This document shows, piece by piece, positions 55,701 to 61,394 of a DNA stretch of 64,000 nucleotides. The notes beneath the pieces are model-generated. The model saw only the letters and a program-made list of their open reading frames with translations. It was not told the DNA's origin and did no database searches. Position numbers and translations under genes: made by a program. Source of the stretch: Omphiscola glabra (Eukaryota > Mollusca > Gastropoda > Lymnaeidae); the NCBI GenBank assembly GCA_964017045.1, contig OZ024798.1:9073793-9137792 (forward strand), given 5' to 3'. Position 1 is the stretch's first letter; every line of letters starts with the position of its first letter.

Positions 55701-58656
55701 TATGAAAAACTTGTGCGGGACGTAATGCTTTATGAAAAACTTGTGCTGGCCGTAATGCTTTATGAAAAACTTGTGCGGGCCGTAATACTTTATGAAAAAC
55801 TTGTGCGGGCCGTAATGCTTTATGAAAAACTTGTGCGGGCCGTAATACTTTATGAAAAACTTGTGCGGACCGAAAGATAGTAGGACAGGGACGAAAGCTA
55901 TTAAGAAAAAAAAAATAACAAAGAATGTTTCATTGCTTCGCGACCCGCCAAGTGGGTGCTGGTGGGCCGCATACAGCCCGCGGGCCGTATGTCGTGCAGA
56001 CCTGTTCTAGATAAACATGCTGTCGTTAAATTCAACAAAATAAAAATAAGAAGAAAATAATAATTGTTAGTTAAATGCTTCTTGTGGCTGGTAATAAATG
56101 CTGATGCAGACATGGAGGAGGGTTCAGGTTAGGAGAGGAAGCAGAGCCTTATTGCTTCTATAGGTTTGTCTACATTCTTTCAATGAACAGGTATCTATAG
56201 AGTGACAAAATATCTTTTAAAAATATTTTTATTAGTTGATTAGCATGATAAGAACGATTCCGGGGGGGGGGGGGGGGAAGGAGTTGTGGTTGAGAGGAGG
56301 CGTGGCTGAGAGGAGGTGTGGTTGAGAGGAGGCGTGGTTGAGAGGAGTTGTGGTCGAGAGGAGGTTGATCGAGAGGAGGTGTGGCCGAGAGGAGGCGTGG
56401 TCGAGAGGAGGCGTGGTCGAGAGGAGGCGTGGTCGAGAGGAGGTGTGGTTGAGAGGAGGTGTGGTCGATAGGAGGCGTGGTCGAGAGATTTGGTTGAGAG
56501 GATGTTTGGTTGATAAGGGGCGTGGTTGAGAGGAGGCGTGGTCGAGAGGAGGCGTGGTTGAGAGGAGGTTTTGGTGATAGGAGGCGTGTTTGAGAGAGGA
56601 GGCGTGTTTGAGAAAGGAGGTGTGGTTGTGAGGTGTGGTCGAGAGGAGGCGTGTTTGAGAGAGGTGTGGTTGAGAGAGGAGGTGTACCGATGAACTGTCA
56701 ATTGACGATTTAAGATAAGACAAGATAAGATGTATTTATTTATTGAAATAAAATAGAAATTTCTTTTGACCTTGTCGCACATATTGTTTTCAGGTTAATG
56801 TTGAGTTATGATTTATGTGGATCTATGATTTATGTGCATTTATGATACGGATATTTTTATTTATGCTGACTGGAAAGGGATCAGATGATTTCCAAATTAA
56901 ATGTAACACTGAATTTCATTTTTTATAATGTAGTAGGTAATGCAAACAGAGGTGATGAGAATACATTTAAAATGCCATGCTATTGGATGACCGCCATGCT
57001 GGTACTTGACCACCATGCTGGTACTTGACCCCCATGCTGGTACTTGACCCCCATGCTGTTAGTTAACTGTCACGCTCGTAGTTGACCGCCATGCTTTTTC
57101 GTTTGACCGGTATACTTGTATGCTTGGCCACCATGCTTTTGTTTGACCGCCATGGTTTTTTTTCGTTTGACCACCATGCCTTATGTGTTTCACCACCATG
57201 CCTTATGTGTTTCACCGCCATGCTTTTTTTGTTTTGACCGCCATGCCATTTGGCAAGGGCCTTTGCGAGTGGACAACAATGGATAAATGCGGGGCTGGTG
57301 TATAGTGCAGCTGTTCATAGGACGGCGCCATCAAGAGATTTGCATCTGCAACTGGAAGGTTTGCGGATAGTCTGACACAGTCTGACACGGTCTGACAGCG
57401 GGGATTTCTTTAAAGATGTTTTCAACAAAAAAAAAATAATTAAAAAATCAAAAGTAAGTAGAGGAAAAGGTTGCAGTCTTCTAATAAGTGGACAAGCGAC
57501 GGTGCGACTAAGACCATTCCGTATGCTTGTGCTGACGCCAAAATAAGATAAGCTCGCGGAGACCGTGTGCGGGTTAGTTAATTGTTGCCGGGATTAGAAG
57601 CAAATGAAAGCCAACAAAAAATAAATATATATTTAAAAAATTAAAAACTTGGACTAAAATTTGTGTACCTGTGATAATTTTTCGAGGGAACAAACAACAA
57701 ACACCTGGAGATTCCAAATAAAGAAACGAAACAAATCAAATAAGTTTCAGGGGGGGGGGGGGGGGAAGAAGAAAAACTTGAACAGAAGTTTCAAGACGTG
57801 CTAATAATAAAAAAACAAATTACACTATTTTATTCAATAAATAAAAAAAAAATTAAAAAAAGAAAAAAAAATATTTAAAAAAAAAATAAAAAATACCCTA
57901 AAACGAGCATAGATAATGAGCCAGTGAGTCTGATCCAAGTAAGATGTATATTTATATTAAAATCTATCTTTAAATAGCTCTGATACATGAAATATTTATA
58001 TTTAAATTTATCTATATGTAGCCTGATCCATTTAAGGTGTATATTTATATTAAAATTTATCTATAAATAGCCTGATCCATGTAAGATTTATATTTATATT
58101 TAAATCTATCTATAAACAGCCTGCTGATATAACATGTATATTTATATTCAAATCGATCTATAAATAGGAATAATATGATCTCCACCTTATTTGTTTAAAA
58201 ATAAAAAAACTTACATTATTATAATATGTACATCTCCAGAAGATTATATCATTCCACGTTTATGAGGGTGAAGCAAATTCATGTATACATATTACAACAA
58301 TTAGTGATAATCTTACACGGGGAGATAAATACATTTACGTATATATAGATTTGTGCTGCTTTGTTGAGCCCTTCCACTAAGTATGACCTTTAGGGGTGAA
58401 TAAGTATGATGCATGCTTTACTCCAAACTTTTAGTGTAAAAAAAATTGTTACCATAAAATAAACATTTACATAGTTTTTGACAACAGACATCCAGTAAAT
58501 AATGAAATAAAGGGACACCACTTGAGGAAACAAAATAAAGGGAAACCACTTTTAAAAAAAACAACAATTCCTGTCGTAAAATAGCCAACATTTTTTACCA
58601 ACTTGTCCTTACCTCCATCAAGAGCCACGTAGTTCTGTTGTGCTAAGGAGTCGTTC
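31599..58656 (-). CDS. SASH1: SASH1-type scaffold protein with SH3 and two SAM domains (partial 5')
   Basis: Sixteen minus-strand exons join in frame: 58613-58656, 54680-54793, 53293-53396, 46763-46837, 45798-45879, 44303-44523, 42300-42490, 41758-41956, 41211-41279, 40229-40286, 39931-40034, 38819-39019, 37406-37556, 32924-34443, 32162-32293 and 31599-31892 (TAG). They give about 1185 aa; human SASH1 has 1247. Order of parts: basic FGRFLRNIGFRRSNRKG, helix EISMSDEDRMALMILVKEG, Ser-rich linkers, SH3, SAM1, a 506-codon disordered exon, then SAM2. Every part lines up with human SASH1, including PKSVEDLL, SCDSGCY, IDLTxxPYS, HCGIPxxLVQRY and [10 protein letters not shown]. Family knowledge: SASH1 is an adaptor linking receptor and TRAF6/Src-type signals to NF-kB, adhesion and the cytoskeleton. 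The first exon(s), about 100-150 residues, were not recognised. The donor at 45798 has an alternative (GTAAGC, exon from 45834) in the same phase. Confidence 0.9.
32162..32293 (-). CDS. SASH1: SASH1-like exon: conserved GHCGIP / VQRY helix
   Basis: 44 codons with GHCGIPPLLVQRYSEELRQ, followed by a glutamine- and lysine-rich helix (EQLREKQLR). This is the block preceding the C-terminal SAM in SASH1-family proteins. Phase 0 at both ends, donor GTAAGT. Confidence 0.93.
32422..32508. repeat. 29-bp tandem repeat, 3 units, SASH1-like intron
   Basis: Three identical units starting at 32422, 32451 and 32480, containing ATGATGATAGCTGATAACA. Confidence 0.93.
32687..32845. mobile_element. Short inverted-repeat element, family B, copy 2 (6-bp duplication)
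   Basis: A 159-bp element with CAGACCTGCTTACC at the left and AGTAAACAGGTCTG at the right, flanked by a perfect 6-bp duplication, TTAAAG (32681-32686 and 32846-32851). It is inverted relative to 27345. It lies in the SASH1-like intron between the large exon and the exon at 32162. Confidence 0.9.
32924..34443 (-). CDS. SASH1: SASH1-like large exon: disordered, Cys-cluster and proline-rich segment
   Basis: 506 codons, the longest exon in the window. After an N-terminal SCDSGCYTGGEGL block, also seen in human SASH1 (DSGCYESSENL), comes PCRSCGKPK, a Gly/Tyr/His/Pro-rich low-complexity stretch, and a cysteine-rich cluster (CNAC, CPQCDESLLC, CLQCATYAACPQC). Ser/Pro-rich sequence follows, ending in the conserved IDLTQLPYSTA. 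Human SASH1 has a matching ICRSC motif but, as far as I recall, no such dense C-x2-C cluster. Other frames are open by composition only. Donor GTAAGC before 32924; acceptor TTTTCAG after 34443. Confidence 0.92.
34475..34685. repeat. Interspersed repeat of unknown class, copy 2 (SASH1-like intron)
   Basis: It matches 22555-22755 over about 200 bp, here interrupted by a C14 run (34515-34528). It ends in GCACAGTTGTGC and TGTGAGGTTACAATAT, which is then repeated in both orientations up to 34823. Confidence 0.65.
34640..34823. repeat. Inverted repeat around a 44-nt poly(T), plus a third copy
   Basis: The block GTGCACAGTTGTGC...TGAGGTTACAATAT occurs forward (about 34640-34683), inverted (34737-34776) and forward again (34781-34823). 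The first two arms face each other across T44 (34682-34725), a hairpin-capable layout. Confidence 0.85.
34881..37205. repeat. 25-bp minisatellite, 93 units, in a SASH1-like intron
   Basis: The unit opens AGGAGCTTTGCT, has one A/G variable base, and closes GGTATGGCTAAC. I counted 93 uninterrupted units (2325 bp). Apart from the A/G site, only unit 23 differs (AGGTAC for AGGAGC). It fills most of the intron between the exons at 34443 and 37406. The variant order shows internal block duplications (see findings). Confidence 0.97.
37406..37556 (-). CDS. SASH1: SASH1-like exon: first SAM domain
   Basis: 50 codons: QLANLFMLNGYDDLDIFSEL, then DGHDLDTLHISDQEQRTKLL and SAARVLTDWHD. Together with PKSVEDLLQRIGLG from the preceding exon it forms the first SAM domain, equivalent to human [20 protein letters not shown]. 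Phase 0 in, phase 1 out. Confidence 0.93.
37655..37839. mobile_element. hAT-like MITE, family A, copy 3
   Basis: A 185-bp element, CAGTGGGTCGCGACCCCTTT...GGTTGAGAACCACTG, with a perfect 8-bp duplication, CTATACTC (37647-37654 and 37840-37847). Relative to copy 2 it lacks 14 bases near its left end, between two GTGG words. It lies in a SASH1-like intron. Confidence 0.93.
38085..38829. repeat. About 27-bp minisatellite overlapping a SASH1-like 5' splice site
   Basis: Units contain GGTACCTACC, CCTAGTCCTATCCTCTT and CCCCCTTGTCC blocks. Read on the minus strand each unit contains GATAGGACTAGGG followed by GTAGGTACC, the same as the last bases of the SH3/SAM-linker exon and its donor at 38819/38818. 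About twenty GTAGGTACC-type copies occur. Confidence 0.93.
38819..40034 (-). CDS. SASH1: SASH1-like exons: SH3 domain
   Basis: Exon 39931-40034 gives QAKVIVDYTPASDEEDFVVL. Exon 38819-39019 gives KKGETVNIINMAQSGVWRG, GKKGKFRFEHVEVV and PKSVEDLLQRIGLG. Together they form an SH3 fold (Tyr-rich RT loop, Trp after the n-Src loop, G-x-F-x-F strand) nearest to the SASH1/SLY SH3 (FTPSPYDTDSLKLKKGD, MGTWMGLLNNKVGTFKF). The intron between them contains a LINE 3' end at 39385-39908. The acceptor of 39019 is TTGAAG, slightly unusual, but the frame and alignment are exact. Confidence 0.92.
39385..39908 (+). mobile_element. LINE 3' end (CR1/L2-like), decayed
   Basis: The plus-strand translation contains KKYSERSFSFCAPKQWNSLP and TAFKTALKTHFFKL, typical of the C-terminus of CR1/Jockey-like ORF2 proteins. 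It is followed by a non-coding tail with GCGCGGTGAGCCTAGCCC and an AAT microsatellite at the very end, as in CR1/L2-type elements. It is inserted opposite to the SASH1-like gene. Confidence 0.8.
40229..41956 (-). CDS. SASH1: SASH1-like linker exons before the SH3 domain
   Basis: Three exons: 41758-41956 (TSLLSSGSDQSMECGSQTP, then a Ser/Thr-rich stretch and GSMLDPRLK), 41211-41279 (CHRSASCSTGDDGISSENDD) and 40229-40286 (KSRVKDTIIPRPPLLRQQS). Low complexity and rich in likely phosphorylation sites; the last carries a short proline motif. All junctions are GT-AG and phase-compatible. A 17-bp tandem repeat (40447-40514) lies in the adjoining intron. Confidence 0.82.
40447..40514. repeat. 17-bp tandem repeat, 4 units
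   Basis: Unit CAAAATACAGCACTGTC, one copy reading CTCTGTC. Confidence 0.85.
42300..44523 (-). CDS. SASH1: SASH1-like linker exons with Gln and His tracts
   Basis: Exon 44303-44523 encodes a Cys/His/Gln-rich stretch (PQRCQTCPQVGATEDELLC, DHQICRQRRV). Exon 42300-42490 encodes LIYTTDQSSIANRL, a five-Gln run, nine consecutive His codons (mixed CAC/CAT) and VDALRERLTGKT. Frames are supported by phase-compatible GT-AG junctions on both sides rather than by homology, as this linker is poorly conserved. Confidence 0.72.
42944..43023 (+). other. tRNA-like promoter pair (possible SINE head)
   Basis: TGGTCTTGTGGTAGAGTGG (42947-42965) resembles an A box and GGGGATCGAATTTT (43010-43023) a B box at about tRNA spacing. 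The sequence does not fold into a good tRNA, so a degenerate tRNA-derived SINE head is likelier. Weak evidence. Confidence 0.25.
43605..43712. repeat. 33-bp tandem repeat with a palindromic core
   Basis: Units start CGGATAACGC at 43605, 43638, 43671 and 43704 (last one partial), each containing the palindrome CACGGCCGTG. Confidence 0.93.
44688..45408. mobile_element. TTAA-bounded element, piggyBac-like, non-autonomous
   Basis: A 721-bp segment starting TTAACTCGTAGAACCCTCGA. The right end, read inverted, starts TTAACCCTTTGAACCCTTGG. TTAA lies at both outer ends. A second inverted word, ACCGATATATCGGT, sits near the left end. No transposase is encoded. Confidence 0.5.
45798..46837 (-). CDS. 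SASH1: SASH1-like exons: charged coiled segment and Lys-rich stretch
   Basis: Exon 46763-46837 gives VQKFEEERRSARGG and PGSEDGKENVC, the end of the helix that in human reads LKEYEAQHR. Exon 45798-45879 gives HDTPSKKGLGKKKKGSKPT and SLSTFSA, a basic tract similar in place to human VRKKL. A stronger internal donor (GTAAGC) would shorten the latter to 45834-45879 in the same phase, a possible alternative splice. An E-box-bearing MITE lies in the intron between them. Confidence 0.8.
46153..46545. mobile_element. MITE with about 40-bp terminal inverted repeats, each carrying CACGTG
   Basis: Left repeat 46153-46197 (AATGGACTACGATTAGTC and TTGTTTTGTCACGTGATACG) and inverted right repeat 46505-46545. 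They match almost exactly except for a 5-6 base indel. The interior is AT-rich and non-coding. The target duplication is unclear. Confidence 0.85.
47140..47275. repeat. About 20-bp degenerate repeat
   Basis: Repeats of CACCCAGGGACCACATCT with variants, about seven units. Confidence 0.8.
47366..47940. repeat. 15-bp minisatellite, about 38 units, SASH1-like intron
   Basis: The first 20 units (to about 47665) are an identical CAATGTTTAGTCAAT. They grade into TCAAACAAT and then TCAGACAAT or GCCAGACAAT variants to the right. Long open frames (up to 243 codons) here result from the period being a multiple of three. Confidence 0.95.
48826..48905. repeat. 17-bp tandem repeat, about 5 units
   Basis: Unit GCCGATGTCCTGACRTT; the ACG and ACA variants alternate strictly, so the true period may be 34 bp. 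Confidence 0.88.
49097..49366. repeat. 30-bp minisatellite, 9 units
   Basis: Units contain ATTCGTAACTTTCAAGTCA and AGAAATGGTAT with a few small deletions near 49290-49330. Open frames on both strands follow from the 30-bp period. Confidence 0.93.
49838..49935. repeat. 18-bp tandem repeat, about 5 units
   Basis: Unit TTTGACTTTAACGCAAAT; the outer units read CCACGG instead of AAAT. Confidence 0.9.
50284..50395. repeat. 20-bp tandem repeat, about 6 units
   Basis: Unit GTGATGGGGTAATGAGGTCT. Confidence 0.9.
50630..50868. repeat. 39-bp minisatellite, about 6 units
   Basis: Units contain CTGTACAGTCGCAGTGACTA and CTCACTGTCTGGTTATCT. ACAGTC units lie to the left and ACACTC units to the right. Confidence 0.93.
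52142..52250. repeat. G-rich repeat with quadruplex potential
   Basis: Runs of GGGG separated by TA or CA over about 110 bases on the plus strand (GGGGTAGGGGCAGGGG type). At least twelve G4 runs satisfy simple G-quadruplex spacing. Confidence 0.8.
52955..53230. repeat. About 24-bp degenerate repeat
   Basis: Irregular units with ATAATGGGACTAGTAGGATA and variants (AGAGTGACAT, GTGTAATAG), about eleven copies, ending just before a SASH1-like exon. Confidence 0.88.
53293..54793 (-). CDS. SASH1: SASH1-like exons: basic FGRF segment and EISMSDED helix
   Basis: Exon 54680-54793 gives PTGAAEDKKKGGSVFGRFL, RNIGFRRSNRKGTYKQHQ. Exon 53293-53396 gives GDLNAYEISMSDEDRMALM, ILVKEGKISTQTALAV. Human SASH1 has the parallel FRKNQKGIMRQTSKG and ITMSDEERIQLMMMVKEKM, making this the best-conserved N-terminal block. 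The intron between the two exons contains a 24-bp minisatellite. Confidence 0.93.
53690..54583. repeat. 24-bp minisatellite, about 37 units, between two SASH1-like exons
   Basis: Units read CAACAAGCCAGTCTCCTGTG or CTATG followed by GT. Left units are more varied (CATTATCCTG, CATTTTCCTG); right units are uniform. All three plus frames stay open over hundreds of codons because the unit lacks stops and is a multiple of three. Confidence 0.95.
55479..56004. mobile_element. hAT-like MITE carrying an expanded minisatellite
   Basis: A 526-bp element with ends CAGGCCTGCAGAGCTC and TCGTGCAGACCTG (inverted repeats CAGGYCTGCA). It is flanked by an 8-bp duplication differing at one base, TTCTAGGT / TTCTAGAT (55471-55478 and 56005-56012). 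The right part has GCGGGCCGTATGTCG. Thirteen 30-bp units fill the left half. Confidence 0.88.
55500..55868. repeat. 30-bp minisatellite inside the hAT-like element
   Basis: Units GCGGGCCGTAATGCTTTATG plus AAAAACTTGT. A GCTT/ACTT variant alternates through part of the array. The frame is open across it; not a gene. Confidence 0.95.
56278..56690. repeat. About 16-bp repeat, GAGAGGAGGYGTGGTY type
   Basis: Some two dozen irregular units of GAGGAGGCGTGGTCGA or GAGGAGGTGTGGTTGA, adjoining a G-run at about 56263-56277. Purine-rich on the plus strand. Confidence 0.9.
56985..57245. repeat. Degenerate repeat with CCGCCATGCT
   Basis: Irregular 18-25 bp units containing GACCGCCATGCT or GACCACCATGCT followed by GGTACTT or T-rich spacers. 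Confidence 0.75.
57935..58165. repeat. About 60-bp tandem repeat, 4 diverged units
   Basis: Units contain CCTGATCCATGTAAG, TTTATATTTATATT and ATCTATCTATAAATAG. Confidence 0.8.
58613..58656 (-). CDS. SASH1: SASH1-like exon, most 5' one supported
   Basis: 44 nt reading NDSLAQQNYVALDGE across the next junction. The frame is fixed by the phase of exon 54680-54793. The donor GTAAGG and acceptor TTTTTTTAG are good. There is no ATG in frame, so at least one more upstream exon is needed. Confidence 0.72.
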
Positions 58657-59025
58657 CTAAAAAAATGAAAGGAAAAAAATTAATAAAAATGAAAAAAAAG
58701 TTTGAAAGAAAAACATTTTTTTTTAAAAACACTGGACTGGATATCATAAATAACATTTAAGCTTGTACATACATAATATGATCTTGAACAACAAAACACA
58801 TGGATATACCAGAAAAAAACATAAATTTTTCAACTGAATTTGAGTAAAGGAGAATTGTGAAAAGGAGAACAATAAGTATCCTCAAATTGCATATCCTGAA
58901 AATTATCCTCAAATGACGTGTCCTGTGGGGCAATGCTCAAACGAGATTTCTAACTAAATAACAAAACCTTTTTTTTTTTTTTAAATCGATTTTCCAATCT
59001 TAAAGTCAATCTATTTAACGTCAAA

Positions 59026-59111
59026 ATCATAGTGATCACATCATAGTGATCACATCATAGTGATCACATCATAGTGATCACATCATAGTGATCACATCAT
59101 AGTGATCACAC
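59026..59111. repeat. 14-bp tandem repeat, about 6 units
   Basis: Unit CATCATAGTGATCA; TGATCA is palindromic. Confidence 0.92.
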
Positions 59112-59607
59112 ATCAAATTATTGCTTTACTAAACTGACACAGTAGCTTTTGTGTCCTCTCTTTTACTCTCCCTCTCTCTCCCTATATATATATTCTTTAC
59201 CTCCCTCGCCTCTTTCACTTCATTTCCTCTCTACAATCGCCCCATCTCTGACCTCACATCTTTCTTTCCCCATAATAATCTCATCTCTCTATTATATCTC
59301 CCCTTGGCCTTCGAGCCCCCCCCCCTCTCTTTTTTCTGTTTTTCCAATGAACTCATATTCTATCTCCCCCTCCCCCCTAATTCTATACCCTCTGCACCCC
59401 CTATCTCTCTATTTCAAGGGACTTTTTAATTCAATCTTCCTCTACCACTCCACCTTTCCCCTCTCCCTCTCTCACACTGTCACACTCTCCCATGATTCCA
59501 TGACAGCACAATCCATGTCGCCACACAAGAGGGCGCCAAGAAACGCATACCGCGGGCGGGGGCGCGCAGAATTAAAGCACCAAAATCAACACGGGTCGGG
59601 TACTCAC

Positions 59608-59648
59608 TAATGGCTCCACCACTGTCTTAACGTCGACCAGGTCGATGC
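59608..59648 (-). other. Possible upstream exon of the SASH1-like gene
   Basis: A 41-nt segment between CCCTATAG and GTGAGT on the minus strand, open in one frame (IDLVDVKTVVEPL). Its phase does not fit exon 58613-58656 directly: that join gives TAG. Either an exon is missing between them or this is not an exon of this gene. A CT-rich stretch (59150-59470) lies just left of it. Confidence 0.25.
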
Positions 59649-59947
59649 CTATAGGGAAAACGAAAAATCAATCCTGAATATGTTTGCACTGTCATCCAAG
59701 CAACAAGCAAATATTACGCTATATTGTAACGGTGTTAGGGTTGGAACGTGATCAGGTTCAAAACTCTTCAGCAGACGATATGATCTTCGCGCTCAGGGGC
59801 TACTCAGATGGCCATTCGGTGGATCTGTTGCAATTTTCTTTAAAAAGTTAGCACAACTTTCATTCATCCAAATGTCGAATATCGGGATTCCAAACAGTGA
59901 CAGCTGTTTAAGTCCTTACTGACCGTAGGGTCTTCACATGTGCACGC

Positions 59948-60180
59948 GAAAGAGTTGCTAGACAGGACAAAAGGTTACAGAGTTGCTAGACAGCACAAAA
60001 GGTTACAGAGTTGCTAGACAGGACAAAAGGTTACAGCGTTGCTAGCCAGAAACACAATGTTACAGAGATGCTAGCCAGGAACACAATGCTACAGAGATGC
60101 TAGCCAGAAACACAATGCTACAGAGATGCTAGCCAGAAACACAATGTTACAGAGATGCTAGCCAGAAACACAATGTTAAC
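59948..60180. repeat. 28-bp minisatellite, about 9 units
   Basis: Units contain AGAGTTGCTAGACAGGACAA or AGAGATGCTAGCCAGAAACA followed by a G/TTACAG end. Two subtypes are sorted left and right. Confidence 0.92.
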
Positions 60181-60189
60181 AGATATACT

Positions 60190-60954
60190 AGTCGGGATAC
60201 AATCTTACAGAGTTGCTACAGTGTGGGTGCTACATATCTGGTAATGGTGTCAATGTTGGGGAACATAAAGCTTCATCGGTAGTGAGGTATTTTTTCAATA
60301 ACAGAAAAATACGAGGGGGGCTTCCTAAGAAAGGGTATTAGGGTGTACAGTTAGAGACGCCCCGCTCATTTGTTTGAAGACATATTTGAAATGGAGGTGT
60401 TACATTTTGAGAACCGGCACCATTATACCGTACTAATTTTTATGCAAGAGGGTATGACTGGGCAAGACGTGTCACGTTTTGAGAACCTCTTTTGAAAAGA
60501 TGATACTGGAAATATGTTTAAAAAATATTTTACCCCAACTCCAGGCAATCGTGGTGGCGGTGGTGTGGTCAGGGCGCCACCTAACCCTCCCGTCACGCTG
60601 GGCCGTTGCCCTGAATGCGCCCCTTTCGATCTGGCACCCTTTTCGATCTGGCGCCCTTTTCGATCTGGCGCTGGGTTGCCTATATTGCATGACCAACCAA
60701 AAATCTGGTAGACATGTTGTTTAACATCCTGGCAGGCCAAGCTGGCTACCATGTGGTGGGTTTGTCAACGGTTAGGTTCAAGCGCAGGTAAGAATGCCAG
60801 GTGAGTTGGGCCAGCGGCCCCCCGGTGTCAGGCAGACGGCCTAAACAATCGACCAAAGTTTGTGTGGACGCCCTCGTATGCATGAAATACGGAGCATTGT
60901 TAGTCAATCAGCAATCTTCGTGGTGGCATCGTGGTGGCACCGTGGCACGAGTAC
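60190..60954. other. Stretch without recognised genes
   Basis: A GC-rich island (60530-60700) with three CTTTTCGATCTGGCGCC-like copies; no exon or element could be supported. Confidence 0.4.
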
Positions 60955-61260
60955 GCACTCCTATCTCTGGTACAGACTTCCATGCCTGGTACAAACTCCT
61001 ATAACTGATACAAACTCCTATCTCTGGTACAAACTTCCATGTCAGGTACAAACTCCTATCTCTGGTAAAAACTTCCATATCTGGTACAAACTCCTATCAC
61101 TGATACAAACTCCTATCACTGGTACAAACTTCCATGTCAGGTACAAACTTCCATGTCTGGTACAAACTCCTATCTCTGGTACAAAATGTTATCTCTGTTA
61201 CAAACTTCTTTCCCTGGTACGAACTCCTATCTCTGGCACAAACTCATATCTGGGGTTTGT
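60955..61260. repeat. About 20-22 bp minisatellite, about 14 units
   Basis: Units ACTCCTATCTCTGGTACAA and ACTTCCATGTCTGGTACAA alternate irregularly. The long open frame across it is composition-driven. Confidence 0.9.
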
Positions 61261-61394
61261 GAGCTAATCAGAACAAGCCCAAAATTATGCCCCATCACCC
61301 AATGCCCCCCCCCCCCAACCAAGTTTTCTAGAGTTCAAAGCCAAAAATGATGTAAGTTGCACATTTAAATGCCTTTATTTTTAAGCGGTTAGAC

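Noticed and set aside
55458..55880. 140-codon frame of repeated RAVMLYEKLV
   Set aside because: It is the 30-bp minisatellite inside the hAT-like element.
59149..59610. 153-codon Ser/Leu/Pro-rich frame
   Set aside because: A CT-rich low-complexity stretch; neither homology nor splice structure supports coding.
59608..59648. Treating this segment as the confirmed first coding exon of the SASH1-like gene
   Set aside because: Direct joining to 58613-58656 creates a stop, and no ATG or homology supports it; listed only as a weak possibility.
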